Source: Alphaproteobacteria bacterium
GTDB taxonomy: Bacteria; Pseudomonadota; Alphaproteobacteria; Rhizobiales; Rhizobiaceae
Direction of reading: 5' to 3'
NCBI GenBank assembly: GCA_024280375.1
Contig: JAJRQF010000132.1
Location: 1 to 64,000 of the forward strand
Length of the DNA: 64,000 bases
Below, piece by piece: positions 9,404 to 18,167 of the stretch; position 1 is the first letter of the stretch; each line of letters starts with the position of its first letter. Under the pieces are notes generated by a model. That model did not search any database. It was not told the DNA's origin and saw nothing but the letters and a program-made list of their open reading frames with translations. A program made the translations under genes and the position numbers.

Positions 9404-9934
9404 CTATTTTGATGAATTGATCTTATTGAAAGCTGCCGTAAACCCAACCAGTGACACTGGAATTGCCAGCGGCTTGTTTGCAGCTGCAAACATTGTCACT
9501 GTGATCACATTGCCTCTTTTCATGGCAGCAATGGTTTTAGGGCCCAATGGTGTCGCGGAATAAACCCCATTTGGATCGCTGGTCTGCAATTCAATCGGCA
9601 CGGCTGGCTGATCATCAACCTTAAAATTTGCACCGGATGGAAAATGCAGCCCGTGTGGCAATGCCAGCACCATCAAGGGTCGTTTTGATTTATCTGCCGG
9701 TTGAGGCCTGATCGAAATCGCCATGATCCGTTTTTTGGACTTCGCCTCATTGAAGGTTTGAGACATCTGGCAAATCATGGAAGAGCCATCACGGGTTGGA
9801 TTGCAATTTACAATCCAGGATGCGACCGGCTTTTTGGCAATGGGCTTTTTGGCTTCCTGTGCAACGCCAGTTGAAGCCGAAATGATTGCGAATACTAAAA
9901 CAAAACTCTTTACCCAATTTACCGAAATTCCCAC
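9404..9934 (-). CDS. Invasion-associated locus B (IalB) family protein
   Basis: A 176-residue exported protein of the IalB family, common in alphaproteobacteria and named from Bartonella; molecular role unknown. Seen: a signal peptide (about residues 1-25, cleavage near GVA-QE), then WIVNCNP and SMICQMSQTFNE, the paired cysteine-containing segments typical of the family, and VLALPHGLHFPSG with downstream beta-strand pattern ending in PVSLVGFTAAF. Free-standing: the neighbours are a convergent SapC gene and a minus-strand gene 143 bp upstream separated by a hairpin. Confidence 0.87.
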   Translation of the reverse strand: MGISVNWVKSFVLVFAIISASTGVAQEAKKPIAKKPVASWIVNCNPTRDGSSMICQMSQTFNEAKSKKRIMAISIRPQPADKSKRPLMVLALPHGLHFPSGANFKVDDQPAVPIELQTSDPNGVYSATPLGPKTIAAMKRGNVITVTMFAAANKPLAIPVSLVGFTAAFNKINSSK

Positions 9935-9993
9935 CGAGATATCTCCAATTAACCTGTTAATCTGCCAACAACTCTTAAAACGCCTGTGTTCAA

Positions 9994-10017
9994 TGCCAAA
10001 TCTGCATTAATTTGGCA
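9994..10017. terminator. Hairpin downstream of the MttB-family gene
   Basis: Perfect 8-bp stem (9994-10001 with 10010-10017) and 8-nt loop. It lies between the end of the MttB-like gene (10078, minus) and the start of the IalB-like gene. The T-tract (CTTTTT) is on the plus-strand side, so as a minus-strand terminator it lacks a strong U-run; it may simply separate the two transcription units. Confidence 0.4.
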
Positions 10018-10077
10018 ACGGCTTTTTACTCTTGTGATTAATCTGGTTGAATTTAAATTATGAAATTTGGCACATTA

Positions 10078-11637
10078 TTAAAAATCAGTGCCGATCCCAC
10101 CAGTTTCTTCAATTGCCGCAATGTGGCGATCAAGCTCTTCGGTAATAGCCAAATCAATCGGTGGTTCCTGATAGTCTTTCAAAGCTTTTTTCCAGATTTG
10201 GTTGGCTTTCTGCCAGGCACGCGGACTGCCTGCCTCCTCCCAACTTTCATAATTTCGCCAATCTGAAATCAGTGGCGCATAAAACGCATTGCGATATCGC
10301 TCCTGGGTGTGGGTGGTGCCGAAAAAATGTCCGCCAACACCAGCCTCGACGATGGATTCAAAACCCAATGTGCTATCGTCGACAATAACCGGCTTTAAAA
10401 ACTCTGACACCATTTGCAACAAATCAACATCCAGAACCAGTTTTTCGTAAGAAGCAACCAACCCGCCTTCCATCCAACCAGCAGCATGTTTGATAATATT
10501 ACCGCCACCCATTGTGGCACCCCAAAGCGAGAAAACAGACTCGTAGGCCGCCTGGGCGTCAACCGTATTGGCCGCGTTCACCCCGGATGTGCGGTAGGGA
10601 ACCTTATAGCGGCGCGCCAACTGACCACCAATAATTGAGGTTTTCATATATTCAGGTGTACCAAATGCCGGCGCGCCAGATTTCATATCCACATTCGACG
10701 TAAACCCGCCATAAACAAATGGTGCGCCCGGACGGACAATCTGGGTCATGACCAACCCGGCAAGCGCTTCGGCATTTTGTTGAGCAAGGGCACCCGCAAG
10801 GGTGATTGGGGCCATCGCGCCTGCAAGGGTAAAGGGGGTGACGCAAATTACCTGATTTCGCGAGGACATTTCAATCAACCCGTTGAGCATCATCTCGTCA
10901 AATTTTAAAGGTGAATTAGTATTGATGACCGAAAAACAGGAAGGTTCCCGCTCAAGTTGCTCGTTGCTAATACCGCGCCCGATACGGGCCATCTCTATCG
11001 TATCGGATACTCTTTGCCCCCAAATGCAATAGACCGAGATTGCCTTGTCGGTCAATGTCAGCATGTCTTTCGTGTTATATAAATGCCGGGTCGAAACGGG
11101 TCTGTCCAAGGGTTCGACCGGGTAGCCGCCAATTAAATGAATGATATTGAAGTATTGCGAAAGGCGCAGCAGATTTTGGAAATCTTCAATGTTGCCGGGC
11201 CGCCTCCCCTTATCCATGCATGAAACATTGGGCGGGCTGGAAACGCAGCCATTGACGATATAACGCCCACCGATTTTGAGGTTTTTCTGCGGATTGCGCG
11301 CGTGCAAAGTGAACGTCGAAGGGGCTGTTTTGATGAGTTCCTCGACCAGTGAGGGATCAAACCGCACCATATGGGTCTCTTCGTTGACATCTGCGCCGGC
11401 TTTTCTCAGGCGATCTCGCGCATCAGCGGACATGAATTCCATGCCAATTTCTTTTAGGATTTTCAGCGAGGCAATATGAATGATATCAAGTTGCTCTTCG
11501 TTCAATAATTCCTGTGGTGGAAAGCTCAATTCAGGCTGATGCCAGGGCATTTGTTCAATTGCATGGCCTGCCGCAACATTGCCCCCCCTGGCCCGTCTTC
11601 GACGTTGTTTTCTTGCTGAACCCTGTTCGCGAGCCAT
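10078..11637 (-). CDS. Trimethylamine methyltransferase (MttB) superfamily protein, non-pyrrolysine
   Basis: A 519-residue member of the MttB superfamily. Archaeal MttB demethylates trimethylamine to a corrinoid protein and needs pyrrolysine; bacterial relatives without it include glycine betaine methyltransferase (MtgB). Here the frame is uninterrupted, with no internal amber codon, so this is a non-Pyl member acting on a quaternary or tertiary methylamine or a related compound not resolvable from sequence. Seen: basic N-terminal tail (QRRRRARGG), then a long alpha/beta barrel with NGCVSSPPNVSC and FVYGGFTSNVDMKSG. ATG 11637 lies 4 bp after the stop of the upstream flavoprotein gene, so the two are an operon. 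No corrinoid-protein gene is adjacent. Confidence 0.88.
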   Translation of the reverse strand: MAREQGSARKQRRRRARGGNVAAGHAIEQMPWHQPELSFPPQELLNEEQLDIIHIASLKILKEIGMEFMSADARDRLRKAGADVNEETHMVRFDPSLVEELIKTAPSTFTLHARNPQKNLKIGGRYIVNGCVSSPPNVSCMDKGRRPGNIEDFQNLLRLSQYFNIIHLIGGYPVEPLDRPVSTRHLYNTKDMLTLTDKAISVYCIWGQRVSDTIEMARIGRGISNEQLEREPSCFSVINTNSPLKFDEMMLNGLIEMSSRNQVICVTPFTLAGAMAPITLAGALAQQNAEALAGLVMTQIVRPGAPFVYGGFTSNVDMKSGAPAFGTPEYMKTSIIGGQLARRYKVPYRTSGVNAANTVDAQAAYESVFSLWGATMGGGNIIKHAAGWMEGGLVASYEKLVLDVDLLQMVSEFLKPVIVDDSTLGFESIVEAGVGGHFFGTTHTQERYRNAFYAPLISDWRNYESWEEAGSPRAWQKANQIWKKALKDYQEPPIDLAITEELDRHIAAIEETGGIGTDF

Positions 11638-11641
11638 TGGA

Positions 11642-14071
11642 TTATCCTCTCATCCTTACCCCATCAGGGTCAAAGAGTGGTTTGAATTGTAGTTTTGCAG
11701 TCCGGCGTTCACCAATGATTTCAATTTCCCAACCTTCCGGTTCGGGTGCCAGTTCACGCGGCACATAGCCCATTGCGACTGAGACACCGGAGGCGTGTGC
11801 ATAGCCACCGGATGTTACCCAGCCAACCGCTTTACCTTCGAAATATATTGGCTCATCACCAATGGGGTCTGAATTGTTTGCATCTACAATAAAGGTTCTC
11901 AGTCGCATTTCTGCGATGTTGTTATCATAAAGTTCCGTATAGGCTTTTTTACCGATAAAATCAGCCGCTTTATCGCGGCGTACAAACCACGACAAACCAC
12001 ATTCTTCAGGACTGTAGATCGGGCGATACTCCCTGGCCCAACTGCCATAATTTTTCTCAAGCCGCAGTGAGTTCAGGGCTCTGGTTCCAAACAACCTGAT
12101 GTCAAAATCTTCACCCGCTGACATCAGCAAATCAAATAGATAGCACTGATATTCAGGTTTGCACCAAAGCTCAAAGCCAAGATCGCCGGTATAGCTTACC
12201 CTGCCAACAAGCACCTTGGCCATGCCGATGTAAATTTCAGAAATATCCATAAACTTAAATGCCTCGGCAGAAACATCGTGATGGGTAACTTTTTGCAAAA
12301 GCTTTCGGGCATTCGGCCCGGCAATGGAAAGGCCAACCATTGCGGCACCATGCGCCGTTATTTGCACTGAATTATTACTTGGCAAATGAGTTTCGAACCA
12401 TCGCATATGAAAATCTTCAGCAATGCCCGACCCTGCAATGAACCATCTGCCGCCACCCAGATTTGCCAAGGTGAAATCACCAATGACCCCTCCGTCATGT
12501 TTAAGCATCGGGGCAAGGGTCATGCGACCGGGTTGCGGTATGCGGCAGGCAAGCACTTTGTCCAGCCAGTCTTCTGCACCCTCGCCCGAAATTGTATAGT
12601 TCGCAAATCCTGATATTTCGCTCAGCCCGACAGAATTACGCACCGCTTTTGCTTCCGCGCCCACATGGTCAAAATCTGTAGAGCGATACCAGGAGAACTC
12701 ATCAACAATGCCAGCAGGTGCAAACCAAAGCGCCGTCTCGAGACCGTAAGCCGCTGAAAACTGCGCTCCGCGGGCTTTCAGTCGCTCATATATCGGCGTT
12801 GTTTTAAGTGGGCGCGCGGCGGGCAATTCCTCATTTGGATAGCGAATAGAAAACCGTCTTGAATAATTTTCCTGAACCTTGAGCGAGGTATATTCAGGCG
12901 TTGCCCAATCACCAAAGCGCGCCACATCCATCGCCCAGACATCCATTCCCGGATCATTTTCAATCATCCAGTTGGCAAGTGCCAGACCAACGCCACCGCC
13001 TTGCGAGAACCCGGCCATCACACCGCAGGCACACCAGTAGTTTTGCAACCCACGAACCGGGCCAATAAGCGGATTTCCGTCCGGGGCAAAAGTAAACGGG
13101 CCATTGATTATCTGCTTGATGCCAACATTTTTGAAGGCCGGAAAATGTTCAAAACCCACTTCCAGCGAAGCGGCAATCCGGTCAATATCTGGCTCGAGCA
13201 ATTCATGGCCAAAATCCCACGGCGTTGTGTGCGGAGACCAGGGCTTGCCGGCTTTTTCATAGGTCCCCATCAACATGCCGCCACGCTCCTGACGAAGATA
13301 TAACTCTCCGTCAAAATCAACCGCATGAATAATTTCCTTGCCGGTTTTCTCGTTCCATTCCGCCACTTCAGGCATATCTTCAGTCAGCAGGTACATGTGC
13401 TCCATTGCCAGAACAGGCAGTTCAAGCCCTGCCATACGGCCAACTTCGCGGGCCCATAATCCGCCCGCATTGACCACGTGTTCGGCAATAATTTCACCCT
13501 TGTTTGTGGTTACCCGCCAGGCACCGTCTGGCATTTGTGATAGGCTTTCGACCTTGGTAAAGCGTTCAATATCTGCGCCAAGCTTGCGCGCCGATTGGGC
13601 AAAGGCATGGGTAACACCAGATGGATCGAGGTGACCATCGACGCTGGTTTTCATTGCTCCGACAAATTTAGATGGATCAAGCAATGGCATAAAGCTCTTG
13701 GCTTCTTCCGGCGAGATAATTTGCGCATCAATGTCAAGATAGGCACCTTTGGCAACGAGCCCCTTTAACCAGTCAAGCCTTGCTTCACTTGCTGCCAGCA
13801 TTACTCCGCCGGTAATGTGTACGCCCGCATCCTGCCCGGAAATTTCCTGAATTTCCTTATATAAATCAATCGTATATTTCTGCAGCTTGGCAATATTCGG
13901 GTCGCCGTTAATTGTGTGCATTCCACCGGCCGCATGCCAGGTGGAACCTGAAGTCAATTCATCGCGCTCGAGCAAAACCACATCGCTCCAACCCAGCTTT
14001 GCCAAATGAAAAAGCACCGAACAGCCGACTACTCCCCCGCCGATTACAACCACTTTGGCCTGCGATTTCAT
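11642..14071 (-). CDS. FAD-dependent dehydrogenase, dimethylglycine/sarcosine dehydrogenase-like
   Basis: An 809-residue flavoprotein of the DMGDH family, which oxidatively demethylates N-methylated glycines and passes the one-carbon unit to tetrahydrofolate. Domains in order: FAD-binding DAO fold with the dinucleotide motif VVVIGGGVVGCS at the N-terminus and LTSGSTWHAAGG, whose His aligns with the residue that binds FAD covalently in DMGDH; a central FAO_M segment; and a C-terminal GcvT-like folate-binding region (from about residue 430, including GDLGFELWCKPEYQ). The longest frame opens at 14113, but ATG 14071 has GGGAGA upstream and begins right at the dinucleotide strand. Operonic with the MttB-like gene and divergent from a GbdR-like regulator, which supports a role in betaine or methylglycine breakdown. 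Confidence 0.9.
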   Translation of the reverse strand: MKSQAKVVVIGGGVVGCSVLFHLAKLGWSDVVLLERDELTSGSTWHAAGGMHTINGDPNIAKLQKYTIDLYKEIQEISGQDAGVHITGGVMLAASEARLDWLKGLVAKGAYLDIDAQIISPEEAKSFMPLLDPSKFVGAMKTSVDGHLDPSGVTHAFAQSARKLGADIERFTKVESLSQMPDGAWRVTTNKGEIIAEHVVNAGGLWAREVGRMAGLELPVLAMEHMYLLTEDMPEVAEWNEKTGKEIIHAVDFDGELYLRQERGGMLMGTYEKAGKPWSPHTTPWDFGHELLEPDIDRIAASLEVGFEHFPAFKNVGIKQIINGPFTFAPDGNPLIGPVRGLQNYWCACGVMAGFSQGGGVGLALANWMIENDPGMDVWAMDVARFGDWATPEYTSLKVQENYSRRFSIRYPNEELPAARPLKTTPIYERLKARGAQFSAAYGLETALWFAPAGIVDEFSWYRSTDFDHVGAEAKAVRNSVGLSEISGFANYTISGEGAEDWLDKVLACRIPQPGRMTLAPMLKHDGGVIGDFTLANLGGGRWFIAGSGIAEDFHMRWFETHLPSNNSVQITAHGAAMVGLSIAGPNARKLLQKVTHHDVSAEAFKFMDISEIYIGMAKVLVGRVSYTGDLGFELWCKPEYQCYLFDLLMSAGEDFDIRLFGTRALNSLRLEKNYGSWAREYRPIYSPEECGLSWFVRRDKAADFIGKKAYTELYDNNIAEMRLRTFIVDANNSDPIGDEPIYFEGKAVGWVTSGGYAHASGVSVAMGYVPRELAPEPEGWEIEIIGERRTAKLQFKPLFDPDGVRMRG

Positions 14072-14174
14072 TTGTTTCTCCCGATCAAATATACGCCGAT
14101 CATGGTGTGACATTCGAAGCGGCAGTTGCAGATATTCGACAATTATTGCTATTTTTTCGCCATTGGAGTTTATA

Positions 14175-14189
14175 TTGATTTTAAATCAA
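14175..14189. promoter_or_regulatory. Palindrome overlapping the start of the GbdR-like gene
   Basis: TTGATTT, one base, then its exact complement AAATCAA: a 15-bp perfect dyad ending immediately before ATG 14190. It overlaps the alternative TTG start at 14175, which has GGAG six bases upstream. Could be an operator in the divergent promoter region (14072-14189) between the regulator and the dehydrogenase gene. Confidence 0.4.
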
Positions 14190-15194
14190 ATGGCGGGCTA
14201 TGAATTGAACGCAACCGGCAAACCTTCAATTACCGCAAAGCCAACGCTGGAAGTCGGCTTTTTGCTGATTCCCGAATTTGCCATGATGGGATTTAGTGCA
14301 GCGGTTGAACCGTTGCGTTCGGCCAATCGTTTGGCGAATAGAAAAATCTTCAATTGGCATTTGCTCTCTGAAAATGGAAATCCGGTTTTTGCCAGCAACG
14401 GAATTGAAATTTCGACGCATTTCTCAATTCAGCAAAAACTGGTCAAGTTTGATTTGGTCATCATATGTGCGGGTTTTTTTGACGCTGAACAAAGCAATTC
14501 AAAACTGTTGTTGGACTGGCTTCGAAAACTTGCGCGCGGTGGATGCACGCTTGGGGCCATAAGTACGGGAAGTGAGATCCTTGCCAATGCGGGACTTTTG
14601 GATGGAACGCGCTGCACTATCCATTGGGAAAATGACGAGAGCTTTCGCGAAAACCACCCAAAGGCTCTGTTAACCGGCGGGATTTACGTAATCGACCGCA
14701 ATCGGATTACGGCAGCGGGTGGAATTGCCTCACTCGATTTGATGCTGAACTGGATATCACGAACGGAAAATGAAAATCTGGCGGCGGCTGTCGCAGAACA
14801 ATTTGTCTATGATCATTTGCGCACGCCGGGAGATTTTCAGCGGAATGTGGAAATTACCCAGGCGCGCCGAAGGTCTGCCAAACTTGCATCCGCAATCGAA
14901 TTCATGATGATACATATAGAAGATACAAAAACATCGCCAGAAATTGCCAGCCATGTGGGAATATCTTTGCGCCAACTTGAACGGCTGTTTCAAAAACACC
15001 GGCAAAAAACGCTGCACCGCTATTATCTCAACCTCAGGCTGGAACGGGCGCGGCACCTGATATTCCATTCCGGTATTTCATTGCTCGAAGTTGCAGTCGC
15101 AACAGGCTTTTCGTCTCAATCCTATTTCTCGCGCTGTTATAAGGAACGGTTTAATTCGCCGCCTTCCAACGATCGGAACCTGGGTGAGATATAA
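14190..15194 (+). CDS. GlxA/GbdR-like AraC-family transcriptional regulator
   Basis: A regulator with an N-terminal DJ-1/PfpI (class I glutamine amidotransferase-like) domain (about residues 22-190; VGFLLIPEFAMMGFSAAVEP, later LGAISTGSEILANAG) and a C-terminal AraC helix-turn-helix pair (ISLRQLERLFQKH and VAVATGFSSQSYFSRCYKE). Pseudomonas GbdR, the activator of glycine betaine and dimethylglycine catabolism, has this architecture, and the divergent neighbour is a dimethylglycine dehydrogenase-like gene, so a GbdR-type role is likely. Start is uncertain: ATG 14190 has no Shine-Dalgarno at proper distance, while an in-frame TTG at 14175 has GGAG six bases upstream and would add five residues. 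The longer frame back to 14055 reads into the dehydrogenase promoter and is unlikely. Confidence 0.87.
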   Translation: MAGYELNATGKPSITAKPTLEVGFLLIPEFAMMGFSAAVEPLRSANRLANRKIFNWHLLSENGNPVFASNGIEISTHFSIQQKLVKFDLVIICAGFFDAEQSNSKLLLDWLRKLARGGCTLGAISTGSEILANAGLLDGTRCTIHWENDESFRENHPKALLTGGIYVIDRNRITAAGGIASLDLMLNWISRTENENLAAAVAEQFVYDHLRTPGDFQRNVEITQARRRSAKLASAIEFMMIHIEDTKTSPEIASHVGISLRQLERLFQKHRQKTLHRYYLNLRLERARHLIFHSGISLLEVAVATGFSSQSYFSRCYKERFNSPPSNDRNLGEI

Positions 15195-15207
15195 GTAAAA
15201 CCTTCGA

Positions 15208-16149
15208 TCAATACAGATCCCAGTTGGCTTTCAAGATTGTTGAAATTTTCCTTTGATCATTGCGCATTTCATTAATCAGCCAATCGCGTATATCTTCCAC
15301 AATTGGCCGCATTGGGGTGAGATTTGATGCAAGAATATGGTATCTGCGCCCGGTTTTCACCACCTGAGTGCAGGCCAAAAGAAGGTTGCCGTCAATGATT
15401 TGGCTTGATGCTTCAGTGATCCAGGCGAGTGCCACCCCCTGCCCCTGAATTGCCGCTTGTATAATGCTGGAATAGTCTGAAAACCTGACAACCTTTGCAC
15501 CCTCCGGCGTTTGCTGTCCGGTGGCATGAAAATACTCATCCAGAGAATACCTTTGGTCCAGCAACTCAATCAACGTATGAGACTTTCCAGCTACGGGCTG
15601 ATCAAGCGATCCGTATTTTTCCAGATAGGCGGGCGAGCAAAGCGCCAGTATCTTTTCGTCTGAAAACGGCCAGCGATGCATGTCTGCATGTTGCGGACTG
15701 GATAACCTGATTGCCAGGTCAAAATTTGTCAGTCGATCATCATCATCGCGAACAAAAGCCTCAAAACTCAAGTTTACCTCTGGAAACTTTTCCTTAAATT
15801 CGGCCATTCTGGGGATAAACCAATGGTCAACTGAACCCGCAGACATAGATATGGTGACTGTTTCCCGGCTTTCCTGTTGCCGTTCGATGTCTCGCAAGGA
15901 TTCAATTATCGTGCCAAACGCTTGCGATGTTGCCCGATAAAGCTTGTCACCATTGGGGGTAAGGTCAATCCAGCGCCCATGGCGTTTGAACAAAGAATAC
16001 CCAAGATGCGCCTCCAATTCGCTGATAGATCGCGAAACGGCGGGTTGGGTGACATTGAGTTCACGGGCGGCATCTGAAAAACTGCCAAGCCTTGCAACAA
16101 CTTCGAACGAGAATAGCGAATTGGTAGATGGCAGCTGGCGCCTAAGCAT
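15208..16149 (-). CDS. LysR-family transcriptional regulator
   Basis: A 313-residue LysR protein of the GcvA-like group. N-terminal winged helix-turn-helix (LFSFEVVARLGSFSDAAREL, then NVTQPAVSRSISELEAHLG) and a C-terminal effector domain starting near VTISMSAGSVDHWFIPRM. It is divergent from the ABC importer operon with 103 bp between, containing a T-N11-A type LysR box, so it probably controls that importer. Its 3' end nearly abuts the convergent GbdR-like gene (13 bp). Confidence 0.9.
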   Translation of the reverse strand: MLRRQLPSTNSLFSFEVVARLGSFSDAARELNVTQPAVSRSISELEAHLGYSLFKRHGRWIDLTPNGDKLYRATSQAFGTIIESLRDIERQQESRETVTISMSAGSVDHWFIPRMAEFKEKFPEVNLSFEAFVRDDDDRLTNFDLAIRLSSPQHADMHRWPFSDEKILALCSPAYLEKYGSLDQPVAGKSHTLIELLDQRYSLDEYFHATGQQTPEGAKVVRFSDYSSIIQAAIQGQGVALAWITEASSQIIDGNLLLACTQVVKTGRRYHILASNLTPMRPIVEDIRDWLINEMRNDQRKISTILKANWDLY

Positions 16150-16163
16150 AGTATTACCTCAGA

Positions 16164-16178
16164 TTATAACTGATATAA
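16164..16178. promoter_or_regulatory. LysR-box (TTATA-N5-TATAA)
   Basis: A perfect 5-bp dyad with a 5-bp spacer fits the T-N11-A consensus of LysR-type binding sites. It lies 14 bp upstream of the LysR gene start and 75 bp upstream of the binding-protein start, as expected for an autoregulatory recognition site. Confidence 0.5.
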
Positions 16179-16252
16179 GTATTATTACAGTTCCAATTGC
16201 AGCGCAACAACGCGAAACTCTTTTCAAGAATAATCAAAAGGGAGGAATCACC

Positions 16253-17899
16253 ATGAAAAATCCGAAGGGCGACTTGCCCACAATTGAAAATCTTTCAGTT
16301 ACAGATCAACAAACTATCCAAACAGGCCTAAAACGGGGTGCTACAAGGCGCGAAGTTATGGGTTGGCTGGTTGCCGCAGGCGCCACCATCGCGGGCGCTG
16401 GATCAATTGTAACTTCAGCAACTAAAGTGATGGCGATGACACCGAAAAAAGGTGGCAAGATCACTTTTGCATCCGATCTTCACGGTCCGAATGATACGCT
16501 TGACCCTGGCTTGAACACATCAACCATCGATTATTCCCGCGGTCGTTCTTTCTATAACAGCCTTTGCCAGATCAACGATGACCTTTCAACACGGCCAGAA
16601 CTTGCTGAAGAATATTCAGCCAATGCCGATAACACAGAGTGGACATTTAAACTCCGCAAAGGCGTTAAGTTCCATGATGGCAGCGATTTCACCGCAGATG
16701 ATGTGCTCTATACAATGTCACGTCACTATGGCGAAAAATCCACTTCAACCGCCAAGCCTTTGGTTGCGGATGTTAAAGAGTGGAAGAAAATTGATAGCCA
16801 TACAGTTAAAGCAATCTTGTCTGGTCCAAATTCCGATTTGCCAGTTATATTGGGCACGCCTCAGTTTAAAATGATCAAGGATGGCACCACAGAATTCCAG
16901 ACTGCGAACGGCACTGGTCCATTCCGCATGAAAGAATTCAAACCTGGTGTGCGTTCAATTGGAGAGCGTAACACCCATTACTGGCGTGAAGGTGCGCATG
17001 TGGATGAAATTGAAATCACCGCAATTACTGACAAGGTAGCGCGTACAAGTGCATTCCTTTCCGGCGACATCGATTTGATGCAGGCGCTTGATCCAAAAGC
17101 CATCAGGAAGGTTGAATCAACCGACGGTGTTGGTGTTTGGTCAGTCGCATCGGGTGCCTATTTTGGCATCTGCGCTATGACCCATACGGCTCCCGGTAAC
17201 AATCCTGATTTCGTCAAGGCGCTGCAATACATCCAGCGCCGCAAAAAGATTGTGAAATCAATCCTCAAGGGCCAGGGTACAGTTGGTAACGATCATCCGA
17301 TCAATATTGCTTATGGAGCAGACCATTGTGCAGAAATGGTTCAAAAAGAACACGATCTGGACAAGGCCAAGTTCCATCTGAAAAAATCTGGCATAACTTC
17401 AGCGGAATTGAATGTGGCTGAAGTGGCACCGGGCATTACCGACATTACCCTTTTGATGCAGCGTGAAGCCGGAAAAATTGGACTTGATTTGCAGATCAAG
17501 AAAGTTCCCAATGATGGGTATTGGGGTGCTGTTTGGATGAAAACTCCGCTCAATGTTGTAACCTGGAACATGCGTCCAACCGCAAATGTCATGATCAATC
17601 TGGCCTTTGCACCGGATGCACCATGGAACGATACATTGTGGAAAAGCGACAAGCTTGGCAAAATTCTAACTGAAGTTCGTGGTGTTTCTGATCCTGCGAA
17701 ACGGCATGAAATGTATTGCGAAATGCAGAAGCTTATTGCTGAAGGAACAGATGGTGCACCAGGTAGCGGCATGGTTATTCCTGCGCATCGTAACTATGTG
17801 GATGGCAAGTCTGACAAAATTGAAGGCATCGGTCGTATGCCACTGGGTTCGCTCGGCGGTTACGAGTGGCCTGAATTTGCTTGGCGCACAGACGTCTAA
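16253..17899 (+). CDS. ABC transporter substrate-binding protein, family 5 (peptide/opine type), Tat-exported
   Basis: Periplasmic binding component of a dipeptide/oligopeptide/nickel-type importer. The 548-residue protein starts at ATG 16253 with GGAGGA upstream; the longer frame overlaps the divergent LysR gene. A twin-arginine signal is visible (TRREVMGWLVAAGATIAG at about residues 35-52, cleavage after VMA), so export is probably through Tat as a folded protein. Family 5 features: GPNDTLDPGLNTS, YNSLCQINDDL, EWTFKLRKGVKFHDGSDFTA and the central GTGPFRMKEFKPG. First gene of the importer operon, and the large gap to the permease with two stem-loops fits higher expression of the binding protein. 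Ligand unknown. Confidence 0.93.
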   Translation: MKNPKGDLPTIENLSVTDQQTIQTGLKRGATRREVMGWLVAAGATIAGAGSIVTSATKVMAMTPKKGGKITFASDLHGPNDTLDPGLNTSTIDYSRGRSFYNSLCQINDDLSTRPELAEEYSANADNTEWTFKLRKGVKFHDGSDFTADDVLYTMSRHYGEKSTSTAKPLVADVKEWKKIDSHTVKAILSGPNSDLPVILGTPQFKMIKDGTTEFQTANGTGPFRMKEFKPGVRSIGERNTHYWREGAHVDEIEITAITDKVARTSAFLSGDIDLMQALDPKAIRKVESTDGVGVWSVASGAYFGICAMTHTAPGNNPDFVKALQYIQRRKKIVKSILKGQGTVGNDHPINIAYGADHCAEMVQKEHDLDKAKFHLKKSGITSAELNVAEVAPGITDITLLMQREAGKIGLDLQIKKVPNDGYWGAVWMKTPLNVVTWNMRPTANVMINLAFAPDAPWNDTLWKSDKLGKILTEVRGVSDPAKRHEMYCEMQKLIAEGTDGAPGSGMVIPAHRNYVDGKSDKIEGIGRMPLGSLGGYEWPEFAWRTDV

Positions 17900-17914
17900 G
17901 TCGAAACAAAAATA

Positions 17915-17942
17915 TCGCTGGTCCATATATTTGGGCCAGCGA
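17915..17942 (+). terminator. Stem-loop after the binding-protein gene
   Basis: An 11-bp stem (17915-17925 with 17932-17942, one G-T wobble) and 6-nt loop begins 16 bp after the stop codon. There is no U-run, so it is more likely a 3' mRNA-stabilising or partial-termination hairpin, a common arrangement between binding-protein and permease genes. Confidence 0.5.
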
Positions 17943-18126
17943 CATTACCGTACAGGCGGACAAGCTCCAGTTTAAATATTATATTGAGCAATTGCCCAAC
18001 TGTGCGAACCGGGCGGCAATATCTTTAAATTCGCACATGTTGCGATAGCAGATACTCGATCAGGTTATTCGAGTTTTGGTTGCGGTGTTTTGCAACGAGA
18101 AATAGGTGCCTCACTAAAGAATAAAT

Positions 18127-18143
18127 CAAGGGTCCTGCCCTTG
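18127..18143 (+). other. Small hairpin upstream of the permease ribosome-binding site
   Basis: CAAGGG-TCCTG-CCCTTG, a perfect 6-bp stem with a 5-nt loop, ends 9 bp before the GGGAGG Shine-Dalgarno of the permease. It may tune permease translation; this is inference from position. Confidence 0.3.
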
Positions 18144-18167
18144 GGAAGTGTTGGGAGGCACGGCCAC

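Noticed and set aside
10078-11637. Pyrrolysine (amber) decoding in the MttB-family gene
   Set aside because: The frame is complete with no internal TAG and no pylTSBCD genes are in the window.
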